A stretch of DNA of 64,000 bases, taken from positions 7,833,070 through 7,897,069 of the forward strand of contig NC_074726.1 in NCBI RefSeq assembly GCF_947242115.1, in the 5' to 3' direction. This document shows positions 33,780 to 44,629 of the stretch, piece by piece; position 1 is the stretch's first letter; every line of letters begins with the position of its first letter. The DNA is from Biomphalaria glabrata. Its lineage: Eukaryota; Mollusca; Gastropoda; Planorbidae. The notes under the pieces are model-generated. The model was not told the origin of the DNA. It saw only the letters and a list, made by a program, of their open reading frames with translations, and did not search any database. The position numbers were made by a program, and so were the translations under genes.

Positions 33780-34360
33780 AGTAAAGATGTTATGTTTCAG
33801 AGTGTGTGTGAGAGAAAGAGAAAGTGAGAGTAAAAGAGAAAGCGAGTAAAAGGGAAAATGAAGTGTGAGAAAGAGCAAAGTAAAAGAGAAAGAGTAAAAG
33901 TGAGGAAGAGAGTAAAAGTGAGAAAAGCGTAAAAGTGAGAAAAGAGAGAAAGTTAGAAAAAAGAAAGAGTAAAAGTGAGAAAGAGAAGAGAGTAAAAGTA
34001 AGAAAAAGAGAAAAATAGTAAAAGTGAGAAAAAGAGAAGTGAGAGTAAAAGTGATGAAGAGAAGAGAGTAAAAGTGAGAAAAGAGTGAAAGTGAGAAAAA
34101 GAGAAAGTAAAAGTGAGAAAAAGAAGAGAGTAAAAGTAAGAAAAAAGTAAAATAATAAAAGTGAGAAAAAGAGAAGATAGAGTAAAAGTGAGAAAGTGAG
34201 AAAAGAGTGCGTGTGAGAAAAGAGTAAATGTGAGAAAAAGAGAAGAAAGTAAAATTGAGAAAAAGAGAAGAAAGTAAAAGTTAAAAAGAGAAGAGATTAA
34301 AAGTGAGAATAAGAGATAAGAAAAAGTGAAAGAAACAGAAAGAGAGTGAGAGAAAGAGAA
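33780..34360. repeat. 570-bp purine-rich minisatellite
   Basis: Degenerate units such as agtaaaagtgagaaaaagag fill the interval. The + strand is almost purely A and G with T confined to 'gta' and 'gtg'. Confidence 0.92.
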
Positions 34361-34364
34361 GAGA

Positions 34365-34920
34365 GTAAATGTGGGGGGGAGGAAGAAGCTGGTAAACGCG
34401 AGGGAAAGAGAATATATGACTATTTATATTCTACCTATCTTAATTTTAACCCTAACCTGGACCTAAATGTGTGGTTATGAGTGTGACGTGTTGTCGTATT
34501 ATTTGTTGCAATCTAGTGTGCGTATGGATTGTGGACTGTTGTTTGGTTCCTGTTTACTTTTAGGGTGCAGTGTTTTGTGGAATCACTAGGCGGGGGGTGC
34601 AGATCGGGATCTGAGATGTTTTCGCATGATAAGTATAGATGTATGACTGTTATATTCGTATATGTGTTATGATAAGCATCGTATTGTTCTTTGACCCCCA
34701 GACCGGAAGGTTAGTATCCTTCTTTATGTTTTTACATGATTTTGTTTTTTTCATTTTACAAAATTATAGCTAACGCCCAAGAAAACGTTTTGAATTTCTA
34801 GCAAGTATTCCGCCAAAATATGTGCACATTTAGAGCTATAATTAGAAGAACCGAGCCTTGCTCGGATAAAGGAATTGCCAGGGAAAGTTGAATTCTTAAT
34901 TTGTAGCTCTGATTCATTGA
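34365..34920. other. Unassigned sequence
   Basis: No gene or named repeat is recognised. Confidence 0.4.
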
Positions 34921-34922
34921 CA

Positions 34923-36053
34923 TCTATATTATAAAGTAGAATGTGAGGGGTATGTATGGATGTATGTTACTTATAGACATCAAAACCGCTTGACCAATCT
35001 TGATAAAACTTGGCAGGAATGTTTCTTGGGTACCAACTTAGACCTTAGTGTATGTATTGTAGCCCTAAAACAAACGTAAGACCCTAAAAAAAAAATAATG
35101 TTGTCCGACTCTATTACAGCTATAGTATTTTATGGATCTAGGCCATGTCTACAATGTTGACATTAGAAAAGATAGAAAGGATTTAGACCTAGATCTAATT
35201 TTAAGAAATACACTTTGCGCAGATAGTTTTTTACTTTGACACATGAAAATACAAAAGAAGATCCATTGATTTCATTATATAATAAAATTAACCTTCAATT
35301 TTGTGTTTCAAAAGCATTTTTTACATTAATTAGTTCATTATATCTGATTACAGATTTCCTGACGAACATTCTTTCATTAGACAATTCCGTAATGAATCGC
35401 GTACTAAATATTAATTCGTTTAATTGTTTACTTTATAATCCCATCCCTAGATCTAAAACTCTAATTCAACTCTAAGATGATAAAACTTCTCTTCGAACAG
35501 ATAGTTTTATACTTTAACACATAAACATATTAATTAAAGTCCATTCATTTCATATTTTGATCAAATAAACATTCAAATTTGGTTTTCTAAAGCTACATTC
35601 GCTTACGAAAGCTGCGAAGCCGAGTTGAGATAGGCCTAGATCTATATTCATTCATGAATCGCGTACTAAAAATTATTTCGTTTAATTGTTCACTTTATAA
35701 TCCCATTTATTTAACAAAGCTATCGCTCTTTTCGTTTTTAATAGATAAGAATGTATCGACTTCGGGTAAACCATTTTCGCAAAACTAATTTTATTTTCGT
35801 AGCGAAAGAGAAATAACGTGAAAGGATCATTAGCTACGTTTAACATACATCTAAATCCAATCCACTAGATTATTCAAAAGCAAGTGTTTTAATTTTAAAA
35901 AAAAAATGGATTTAAGCCTACTAGCTATTTTTACATTGACGCTTTACTTATTACATTATTATTTCGTTTAATTGTTTACAAAACACTCTCAGTGACTATA
36001 TCGAAAGTAATGCGCAAATAAAGACCCGCGGGTCGCGGGTAACATATATCTAG
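34923..36053 (+). mobile_element. Non-autonomous Helitron, both ends visible
   Basis: The 5' end TCTATATTATAAAG follows an A at 34922. The 3' end is CTAG (36050-36053), followed by T at 36054. A hairpin ACCCGC-gggtc-GCGGGT at 36024-36040 sits nine bases before CTAG. Insertion between A and T, a TC start, and a hairpin plus CTAG end are the Helitron hallmarks. The subterminal region reads aaaccgcttgaccaatcttg. Internally a ~258-bp segment is repeated (35220-35475 and 35495-35735). No Rep/helicase frame exists, so movement would need an autonomous partner. Confidence 0.85.
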
Positions 36054-36170
36054 TATATATATATTGTTATAACCCTGCCATGCACACCGCCATCCAGGCT
36101 AGTGCAGAAGGTGCGCACTTCTAGAAATCAGACTAGGAAGGATGTTGACATTGGAGAAGAAGGGAACGAT

Positions 36171-36840
36171 CTTATCTTATATAATACAGACTTTACTTCA
36201 AAAAAAAAAAGATGATTACGTCCTACGCGTCATGCATATTAACCAATGACTTAAATTCTGCCAAGTCACTGGTTTTCCTGGCTAGCTCACGCAACCCATT
36301 CCATGCTCTAATAGCACTAGGGAAGAAGGAGCATTTTGTGATGTATGTTTAATTCTGTACTGAAGTCAACAGTTCAACTGTAGATGTTTGTTAGATTTCA
36401 ATCAATTGCTCAGCAGGCGTTTGGGTTTCTTGTTCGGGTGTATTCAATGTAGTTAAACAACAGCACAAAGATAACACACATCTATTTTTAACAAGTGAAA
36501 AGATGTGGTCAACACTGATGAACAATGAATAATACGTTTAATCTAATAAAAGGCCACAGTCAGAGTCTCTTTCAAATAAAACACGTCTTTACCCAAGAGA
36601 ATCCTATTGCTAACTGATTCAGTCTCTAATCCAAAATATCCCAAATGTCACTAGTCCCGTTCAATATACGTCTTCTATGGTGCGTCGCTAAATAACTAAT
36701 ACTATAAACTAGGTGCCTAACAATTTGTACAGATTTGTCCTAGCATATGGGACGAGGAATGTGCCTTTATGTTTTAGTCTTTCAGAGTATTTTATTAAAT
36801 TTTGTTTTTTGTATTTGAAGATTATGGTTCAGAGCCGAGA
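36171..36840 (-). mobile_element. LINE family W copy split by an LTR-like insertion
   Basis: The tail and 3' end lie at 36171-36336 and continue at 36723-36840 (gtacagatttgtcctagca and atttgaagattatggttcag). In intact copies the two parts are contiguous. Confidence 0.75.
36337..36722. mobile_element. Solo-LTR-like fossil inserted in a LINE
   Basis: The 386-bp insertion starts TG and ends CA, and is flanked by the 4-bp repeat attt (36333-36336 and 36723-36726). This is the signature of a solo LTR. A diverged relative is at 15590-15850. No internal region remains, and the family is not assigned. It is younger than the LINE copy that it interrupts. Confidence 0.6.
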
Positions 36841-36899
36841 TGAAGATGCTGTGCTCAAGGCAGATGTCCTATGTGTTTGTCTTGACTTCATGTAAATAA

Positions 36900-37285
36900 A
36901 CATCAATGTCTCGTGGAGTTGCCTCCCTTAAATTATTACAATATATATGTCTATGCTCTGATTATATTTTACATACAAGCCTTTATATAGTATACATTGA
37001 CTGGGCGCGCCATCTAGTAACACTACACAAAAGTGTCGTGAAAAACTTCAAAAAGCTGAAACAAGACGTTGCTTTGTAAATCCAGAGTCACAGGTTCGAG
37101 CCTCGGTCGGCGCATGCCCTTATTTTCGTAGCATTTTAATTCACTACTTTCTCTCTTAAAAACTTGGTCTTTGGTGCTGTTATTTATTTATGTTTAATAT
37201 ATGTATGCATCATTTGTTTCAGCACCTAGCTTCAACTCTATGTTTACGTTTACAGCATATAATACCAGATTAATTTACCCGCAAA
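36900..37285. other. Unassigned sequence
   Basis: Contains a B-box-like ggttcgagcctcggtcgg (about 37093) without a matching A box. No gene is recognised. Confidence 0.4.
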
Positions 37286-37289
37286 GTAC

Positions 37290-37850
37290 AAAACCCGGCA
37301 TTCCATATAGAATATATAGCAATATATAGAATACATATAAGCGTCAGAGAATCTTTACAATGACTACTACTGCTTGGGACAAAGTGTTAAATGTTGACTT
37401 ATTTAAGATTAGAATACAAGTTTATCGGAATAATATTTCTAATTGTCAATGATTCGGACCCCTTTGTCGTGTTCTAAAATTTGTGGAGTTTGTTTTTTAA
37501 TTACGACTGTCTAAATGTACAACTTAATTATGTTAGGTAGAATGTTAAAACATTCCTATTCTTGTAGCCAACTTTTTGCTGCTGTGTTGTAAGATCTTTT
37601 GCAGACTGTGCCAAGGAGAAATAGTGTGCTGTTCTCTTCAGTCGTTCAGCGATGTCTTACAGGGTGTTATGTTGGGCTGTAGTGGTAGTAGGGTCTGCCT
37701 AAAGTGGATAAGGAAGGGGCATTCAAAGAGGATATGGCTTATGGTTTCGTAAAGGTAGCCACAGTGTTTACAAAGGGGTACGTGTGTGAAATTTATTTTG
37801 TTGAGATGGTAATTTAACAGAGGTGTGTGTCCTGTTCTTAATTGAAAGAT
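37290..37850 (-). mobile_element. LINE family Y, inverted copy
   Basis: Complement of the 29085-29575 copy: cggcattccatatagaatat at the 3' end, then the knuckle region near 37705-37780 (ggcattcaaagaggatatgg). Frames are broken. Confidence 0.72.
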
Positions 37851-37936
37851 TGTAGATTGTTCTTTGCGGGGAGGGAGTTAATAGTGTCCAGTTTGTTTGG
37901 CATGGTCATTTCTGTGTACATAGCTGTGCTTGTGAG

Positions 37937-38044
<108 letters not shown>

Positions 38045-38045
38045 T

Positions 38046-38860
38046 TACACATAATTAATCTTTATTACATGCTGTCTCTTCATTCTTCGGATAACGTTTA
38101 TTGTACCCTAGAATAAGTTCTTCCTGGAGTTAGTGCAAAAATTATAGACTCCCCGCCCTTGCCAGCAAGAGGGCTGGTGGAGCGCTGAGAGCCAAGCACT
38201 ATTTCCGGTAATGAAAGCCAACAAAATGCAAATTCTGAGGTATCTACAGTGCATTATCCTGCTATTAAAAAGTTTTATTTCAAAAACCTAATCTACTATT
38301 CTTACTTAGATCCTCCCGCGCCGTTCGGCGCATTGGGCGGCGAGCTGCTTCCACAAATATCTGTCACTGGCAATGTCTGAAGCCTCTTCACACCTGGTGT
38401 CCGCTGCTCTGAGGACCTCCATGAAAATGTAGTGCCAAGTTGTACTAGAATGTTCCTGTTTGCACTTTCTTCGTAATGGCCTTCATGTCATCGCAACGCT
38501 TGTCGGAGAACATGTCCCTCAAACCTCATGCGACGCTCAGTCACAACCTTACTCAGGGGTTGACTCCCAGTTCGGCATAGGATTTCCTTGATTGATCCGT
38601 CTTAGCCATCTTTGTTGAGCCACATTTAGTCTATTCACTGCACTTTATTAATGGAGCCCAGCCACTGGTAGAAATTTGTCACCTCTGTTGTCTACACTCT
38701 TGTATTAGGTGACTGTAGTTTGCTTTAGATTTTATATGGAAAAGGAATTTTTATCGACAAAGTCATCTGAGGGGGGGGGGGTAAATAAAAGATCTCTGGA
38801 TTTTTTTTTACAAATTGAAAACCCCCTTAGCTGTCTCGGAAAACAATGATCCGCCCAGAT
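38046..38860 (+). mobile_element. Partial copy related to the 2.2-kb element
   Basis: Matches 19065-20130 in order: tttattgtaccctagaataa, gaggtatctacagtgcatt, cgcgccgttcggcgcatt and ggttgactcccagttcggca. Only one unit of the ~240-bp internal duplication is present. Terminal CATGGGCGTAGCC ends are missing. Confidence 0.78.
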
Positions 38861-39139
38861 GAGTCATAGGTTTTGGTCTCATCTTGAGACGGGGCAGAAT
38901 CTGGAGTGACTCCTTAGATATATATATATATATAATGTGTGTTTTTGAAACGAGTGACTAGGGGGGTTCATGTTATTGTCATTATCCTCTCGGTATATTA
39001 TTAATTAAGATAGCATCCATATACGTTTAATCTCAAAGCCTAGGTTTCCATAATTTCTTTCTTTTCGCCCTTTAGTTTTTCTGAAATTTTGGAATAGGGG
39101 TACGGCGATGTCAATGATTTTTTTTTGGTTAACTTATTA

Positions 39140-39840
39140 TTGCAGAGATGGAACTAATTTTCATTCTCTGGCACTCCCAGGGTCGAACTTCGTTAAAGGG
39201 AACATAATTCATTTTAGCCCCCCACTCAACAGTGTCCACTGAGGAATGTTAAGTGACAGGCTAAGAATAATTTTAAGCATAGTCTTCAGTCCAAACATGA
39301 ATGCAGTCCTTTACGTGGCCTAGAAGACCCAGTTTCCACATTTAACGCATATGAAATCGTAGTCTGCTGGTTAACTCTATTCTCTACACGGGAATTTGGG
39401 ATCAATAACTTCAGGTAGAAACAGTTACAGGAGGCGCGGTGGCAGAGCGGTAAAGCGCTCGACTTCTAAACCGAGGTGCCGGGTACGAATCCCGGTGAAG
39501 ACTGGAATTTGTAATTCCGGGATCTTTGGGCGCCTCTGAGTCGACCCAGCTCTAATGGGTACCTGACATTAGTTGAGAAAAATAAAGGCATTTGGTCGTT
39601 GTGCTGGCCGCATGGCCCTCGATAATCGCGCCCACAGAAACAAATTACCTTTACATCATCTGCCCTATAGATCGCAAGGTCTGAAAGGGGTACTTTACTT
39701 TACTAGAAACAGTAATTGCTGGACATAATCGAGTCAGTGTAGTTTCAGACAGTCTGCCATGGAAACAAACGCCATGGCTAACTGATGATGTATCCTTTCA
39801 CTTTGATAGTCTTCTGCTTAATGCAGTTAACAGCCTGTCC
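39140..39840 (+). repeat. Duplicated block related to 30.27 and 23.74 kb, with a SINE insertion
   Basis: 39140-39240 matches 30270-30385. 39258-39430 plus 39704-39840 match 23770-24060. The pieces lie downstream of gene copies 2 and 1 respectively, so this looks like a relic of another duplication unit whose gene is gone. Confidence 0.65.
39431..39703 (+). mobile_element. tRNA-derived SINE family A, complete copy
   Basis: Head gaggcgcggtggcagagcgg, B-box region ccgggtacgaatcccgg, body cctctgagtcgacccagctc, tail gcaaggtctgaaaggggtac. Target duplication tagaaacagt at 39416-39425 and 39704-39713. The empty site is preserved in the paralogous block near 23907. Confidence 0.93.
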
Positions 39841-40099
39841 GTTACAAACGAATTCATTTGCATAACATTTAATACAAATAAAATAAATCTATGTTTAAAT
39901 AGTAGTTAAAATGTGTCTGTTCATTTTGAAAAATAAAAAGTACCATGATAATTAAATTTATAAAAATTGTTTAAGTGCTAGGACTATCTCCCTCCTCCCC
40001 CCCCCCCCAACCAAAAAAAAATTTAAAAGTTATCTGGTGGTACATGCATGAGTCCTCCTGACAAATCCTACTCTTTGATGCCTGAGCAAGCCATTGTAG

Positions 40100-40570
40100 C
40101 CTACTCTGTCCTGTAAGGGCCACTGATCCGATAGCTTCTAGTTAGCAAGACTTTGACTCACAGTGCTCTGTCTGTCCTGTAAGGGCCACGGATCCGATAG
40201 CTTCTAGTTAGCAGACTTTGACTCACAGTGCTCTGTCTGTCCTGTACGGGCCACGGATCCGATAGCTTCTAGTTAGCAGACTTTGACTCACAGTGCTCTC
40301 TGTCTGTCCTGTAATAGCCACGGATCCGATAGCTTCTAGTTAGCAGACTTTGACTCACAGTGCTCTGTCTGTCCTGTACGGGCCACGGATCCGATAGCTT
40401 CTAGTTAGCAGACTTTGACTCACAGTGCTCTGTCTCTCCTGTACGGGCCACGGATCCGATAGCTTCTAGTTAGCAGACTTTGACTCACAGTGCTCTCTGT
40501 CTGTCCTGTAATAGCCACGGATCCGATAGCTTCTAGTTAGCAGACTTTGACTCACAGTGCTGTCTGTCCG
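40100..40570. repeat. 65-67-bp tandem repeat, seven copies
   Basis: GATCCGATAG occurs at 40125, 40191, 40256, 40323, 40388, 40453 and 40520. Each unit reads gatccgatagcttctagtta then gactttgactcacagtgctc. Units 4 and 7 share the variant gtaatagcc and a longer spacing, giving a three-unit higher-order period of ~197 bp. Confidence 0.95.
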
Positions 40571-40574
40571 AGGT

Positions 40575-41630
40575 TTGCCACAAAATAAAGTTATTTGCTC
40601 GAGAATTGGTTTCATCTAGGGCATTTAAAAGTGAGGATATCAGCTTCTAAATTCTGACCAAAAAAAAAACAATTTTTAAGTTTTTAAACATATCCCCATT
40701 AGATTACCCTCCCCCGTTTATTTTCATTTTATATTGTATCTTACTAAATCATTCTAAATCTAGTCTTGTCAGTAAATGGATGAGCTATTTTAAGAACACA
40801 GTAAACAGAAATCACATCAATCAGTTATCACTATTAAACGTTTATTTCGCTATTGTTTGTAAAATGTTTTACATGTTTCGGAATTCCTTCAAATCTATTA
40901 ACTCTTTCTCTCCGTAATTTTTGTCCACGTTCCGATTGATATTATTCATTTTGCTTAGCTGTGTTTCACTACCCTGTTATGATTAAACTTCAATAACTTT
41001 TTTGTTTGTTATCAAGAAATATTATATTAGGTATAGAAGTATAAGAGAATGCGTGCTCTTTTTATATAATACAAATTAAAGTTTATAAAGCCAAATATTA
41101 ATTTTAATTTTATTGGGTCAAATCAACGTTGGTATCGTCATTTAGGAGTGAAAGAGTTAACAGCACAACATCAATATAAATTGAGAAGATTTCTGTCTGC
41201 TTCATAAAAAAAAGTATGTATATAGCAGGTATAAAGGCCAGTTACAACAACAAAAAATGTTACATATATACAAGATAGTTTCTTAAGATAGAGGCCTACT
41301 ACTATTATATTTTATCTATTTTGTTACACATCGTCTTTCAGTATAGGCCTTTATATTTGTGGGCAAAAAAAACAACATTGATGTTATGTAAATTATTGAT
41401 GTTTTGTAAAATATTAATATTTTGAAATGTTAGGGTCATTTGCTACTGTCACATTTTCAATAACTCAACTACAAACTGATCAGAATGCTTATTATGCGTA
41501 TCAAACATTTGTAACTAAGAAGTCAATGAATGTCTGGTTAATCTATTAGTAAAAAGCCCGTAACTATATGGGGTGAATATTTAAATTGATTAAGAAAAGA
41601 CGAGCACGAAAAGTTATTGGAAACAGGGGC
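40575..41630. other. Unassigned AT-rich sequence 3' of the third glycine-rich exon
   Basis: A SINE B tail-like piece (gtaaaatgttttacatgttt) lies at about 40858. On the - strand an AATAAA complement (tttatt at 41109-41114) could end the transcript of the 41.6-kb gene. Nothing else is recognised. Confidence 0.4.
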
Positions 41631-41634
41631 ATGA

Positions 41635-41997
41635 TTAATCTCCCCCGTAGCCGCCGCCTCCTCCATCGTAGCCCCCTCCGCTGCCTCCATCGTAGCCTCC
41701 GCTGCCTCCGTCGTAGCCCCCGCTTCCGGTGTCGTAGCTGGAGGAGGTGTCATTGTGTTGATGGTAGTGAGACCCGCCGCTGGTGTCGTCATGCTGGTGG
41801 TGGTGGCAGTGGCCTTGATTGTGGGTGCTGTTGTCTACCCCGGAACCGCTGTCGCCCCCAGTATCGGCGCCTTCTTCAAAGTCTCCGCCGAAGTCCCCGC
41901 CGTCGTCACCTCCAGCATCACCGCCTTCATCGCCCCCATCATCTTTCTCCTTCTTCTTCTTCTTTTTCTTCTTCTTGTCTAAGTCAGCCATCTTGGT
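41635..41997 (-). CDS. Third acylation-family member: final exon of a Lys/Gly/Asp/His-rich protein (partial)
   Basis: Read on the - strand, ttttttttccaattttag ends at 41998 and the exon opens ACC AAG (Thr-Lys) in the phase and position of the T-K start in both tandem genes. This is followed by MADLD, nine lysines, EK, then DGGDEGGDAGGDDGGDFGG (acidic), a His cluster HCHHHQH...SHYHQH, and YDGGSGG repeats to a stop at 41637-41635: 120 residues. With an MGCSA-type exon it would be 125. I searched 42-64 kb on the - strand for an MGC-like first exon and found none, so it lies outside the window, has diverged, or is lost. Translation from the internal ATG (MADLDKKK) is the alternative. The His cluster could bind metal (inference). 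The opposite-strand frame is a shadow. Confidence 0.6.
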   Translation of the reverse strand, partial: TKMADLDKKKKKKKKKEKDDGGDEGGDAGGDDGGDFGGDFEEGADTGGDSGSGVDNSTHNQGHCHHHQHDDTSGGSHYHQHNDTSSSYDTGSGGYDGGSGGYDGGSGGGYDGGGGGYGGD

Positions 41998-42239
41998 CTA
42001 AAATTGGAAAAAAAAATGTTAGTTATTAGACCATTTTTAGTGAGGTGAAGTAAAGGAATGATGGAAATGAAAATCAGACATTTTGTTTTGGCTGAAAAGA
42101 GAATTCACAAAAATTCTTAGCGGCCAGTGTTTTTCCCCATTGATTTAGATAGAACAAGGAACTATAGGCCTACTAGTATAGTTCCATGGATAGCGAGCGA
42201 ATTAAAAATTTTGCTGAGCGTCTATTCATTTTTTCAACT

Positions 42240-42500
42240 CTTTACTGAAGACATGAAGGAATTCCCACTATTGCGTATTCAATAGACCAAATTTAACTTT
42301 AAGATGTTTATATTTTGAAAGATAATAATTGTTAAACCAGAGTTTTCCCTGTGTAGCAGCTAGTGAATTGTTGTTGTTTTTTTCCTAAAGATATCCATTA
42401 ACTGTCAAATTTCTAGGAGTATCGTTAGAGCCGTTTTCGATATCCGCGTTCAGTCAGGTTTTAGGATCCAACCATGAAGAGTTTGCAAGTTAATAAGAAA
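42240..42500 (-). repeat. Dispersed repeat G, inverted copy
   Basis: Phrases gttaaaccagagttttc and gttagagccgttttcgat are complements of those at 2825-3000. Confidence 0.45.
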
Positions 42501-42925
42501 AACTATTAAAAGTGTTCTTTTATATTTGTATCTAGCTTACTTGCTACATTGAATAGTAGTAGGCCAATGGTTGTCGGTACAGAAAAAAAAAAACACAAAA
42601 AATGGTTATGATGAACATGGTAAGCAAGCGTTAACAATGCCTTAACTCTTTCTCTCCGTAATTATTTACTACATTTTGGTGGAATCAACGTTGGTATCGT
42701 TATTTAGGAGAGAAAGAGTTAACACAGGCGTGAACTGTGGGCAGATGTGCGGAGGAGAAAATAAGACCAAAGAAGACCGTAAACATTATGAACAATGGTC
42801 TTAAAACTGTGTTCTGTTTGAAAAATACTGACAAGAGTAAATACATTAATAGCCTTGAAATCTCAGTGAGCCACATAGTTTATTTCCTTTATCAGCCCGA
42901 CTGAATTTAATTGAAGCGTTTAGAT

Positions 42926-43109
42926 CAGAGGTTCTCAACCTGTGGATGGCGACACCCTTGGGGGTCGATTGACGATTTGCCAGGGGTCGCCTAAGACCAT
43001 CGAAAATATGGATTGTTTTTGTCTATTCTTCTATTGCTGTGTGGATGGGGTCGCCGAAGAGTGAGATTGTAAAAGGGGGTCGCCGAGCTTAAAAGGTTGA
43101 GAACCGCTG
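42926..43109. mobile_element. 184-bp hAT MITE (CAGAGGTTCTCAACC)
   Basis: Ends CAGAGGTTCTCAACC and GGTTGAGAACCGCTG. 8-bp duplication gtttagat / gtttagaa at 42918-42925 and 43110-43117 (one mismatch). This is a widespread hAT end type in animals. No coding capacity. Confidence 0.92.
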
Positions 43110-43394
43110 GTTTAGAATGAGGAATTTTGTTTTTTAAAATCACCCACACATTATCTTGGGATTCTTAATGTAATGTGACCTCTGTTGAAAAAGGCTTCTA
43201 ACCAACCTTGCTCAAGTACTTATATTGATTTAGGGATTCGCTTGCTTTCTTATTTATAGAATCGAATACTGTTAGGAGAAATCAATGGTTCGGCCAACAT
43301 CATTTGGATCAATATCGATTTTACATTTTGCTTCAGCGATTCTCCAAAGAATTTTTTCTGAATACCTCTAGATAAATTATGTATCAAATATATA

Positions 43395-43612
43395 ACACAC
43401 GTACATAGGCACATTCCTTGTTCCGTACGCTAGGACAAATTTGTACAAATGCTCCTTCTTCCCTAGTGCTATTAGAGCATGGAATGGGTTACCTGAGCTA
43501 GCCAGGAAAACCAGTGACTTGGCAGAATTTAAGTCATTGGTTAACATGGGTGACTAGATAGAATCATCTTCTTTTTTGAAGTAACGTCTGTATTATATAA
43601 GATAAGATAGGA
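43395..43612 (+). mobile_element. LINE family W 3' end
   Basis: The segment aggcacattccttgttccgt, aatgctccttcttccctagt, ttgaagtaacgtctgtatta and tail aagataagat. 5'-truncated, otherwise close to the other copies. Confidence 0.85.
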
Positions 43613-43800
43613 TTTGCATGTGACACTGGTTGCGCTTCAAAAGTGTATGTAGGGCCTACAACATATGCCATTCTTGTAAACGTTTATCTGATACAATGTT
43701 TCCCAGGTAGTTTTGCAAAAGCAATTTTGAAAAATAGCTTCACTTGAATTCAAACTAGAGGGATCAAGTCTCCTTCATGGAAGACCAACACACTGGTAAC

Positions 43801-44528
43801 CAGAGACGGATTTAGGCATGTGGAGGCAGATTTTTCGCGGAGTCCCCTACAATTTTTCGAAAGCTTTAATAATATTTCACTTTTTAACACTTATTAATAC
43901 TCATACTGATATCTAATAGTAAGCCATATTTGATAAGAAAGAAATGGAGTACTTTTAAATTTTACCTTATTTTCCTACTTTGAAAACAGTTACAAGTTTT
44001 TAATCTGTATGTATTTTAGTTTGGGGAGATTCATGGTTGATCCGTAGCCATAGATCCGAAACTGCATTTCTGTACGCTAGAAGTGAATATTACTTAACCA
44101 CGACAATGTTGCCATCCATAAATGACTTTTTCAGTCTATAATGACAATGAATGCGATCATGCCTCATGCACCCTGATAAATAACGTCTCAGAAGTACTCG
44201 TGGCTAGTATTGAAAATCACATCCTTACGGTGGTGCAGGAATGTAGACCTACCTACCTAGGATCAACAATTGATTGCCAGCAGCCTAAATTTAGATTTTG
44301 AAGTGACAAAGAAATGGAAAAGATTCTGTAGCAATGTTTGTCGATAATAAGATTTAAAGTATTATTGGTAAAAAAAAAAAGCGTGGAAAAAAGTTCGGAA
44401 AAAAAAAAGTAAAAGTTGATAAACCGCCTAAATTTTGAGACTTCTAAAATCTCTTTTTTTGGATGCCCCCTTTTTTTAGGAGTCCTCGGGGCTGAAGCAG
44501 CGCCTTCCTTGTCCTAAATCCGGCCCCG
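43801..44528. mobile_element. 728-bp hAT element (CGGATTTAG ends)
   Basis: Left CAGAGACGGATTTAGGC faces right CCTAAATCCGGCCCCG, imperfect inverted repeats. Flanks ctggtaac (43793-43800) and ctggtatc (44529-44536) are an 8-bp duplication with one mismatch. No transposase. Confidence 0.78.
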
Positions 44529-44629
44529 CTGGTATCTGAGCTAGACAAGTGCTTATGAAAATTGAAGGATATGTAGTTATCTAGTTCCAGTTTTCAATTT
44601 TTAGATGACGACCTAATTTTTAGTTTCCC

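Noticed and set aside
37080-37125. tRNA gene suggested by ggttcgagcctcggtcgg
   Set aside because: Only a B-box-like sequence is present. No A box or foldable acceptor stem is found, so it is at most a SINE scrap.
40100-40570. CRISPR-like array or tandem small-RNA genes
   Set aside because: The whole 65-67-bp unit repeats without unique spacers, and no promoter or conserved RNA fold is evident.
41586-42029. 147-codon + strand Arg/His/Ser-rich frame
   Set aside because: It is a shadow of the GC-rich - strand glycine-rich exon. The - strand frame has a splice acceptor and family resemblance.
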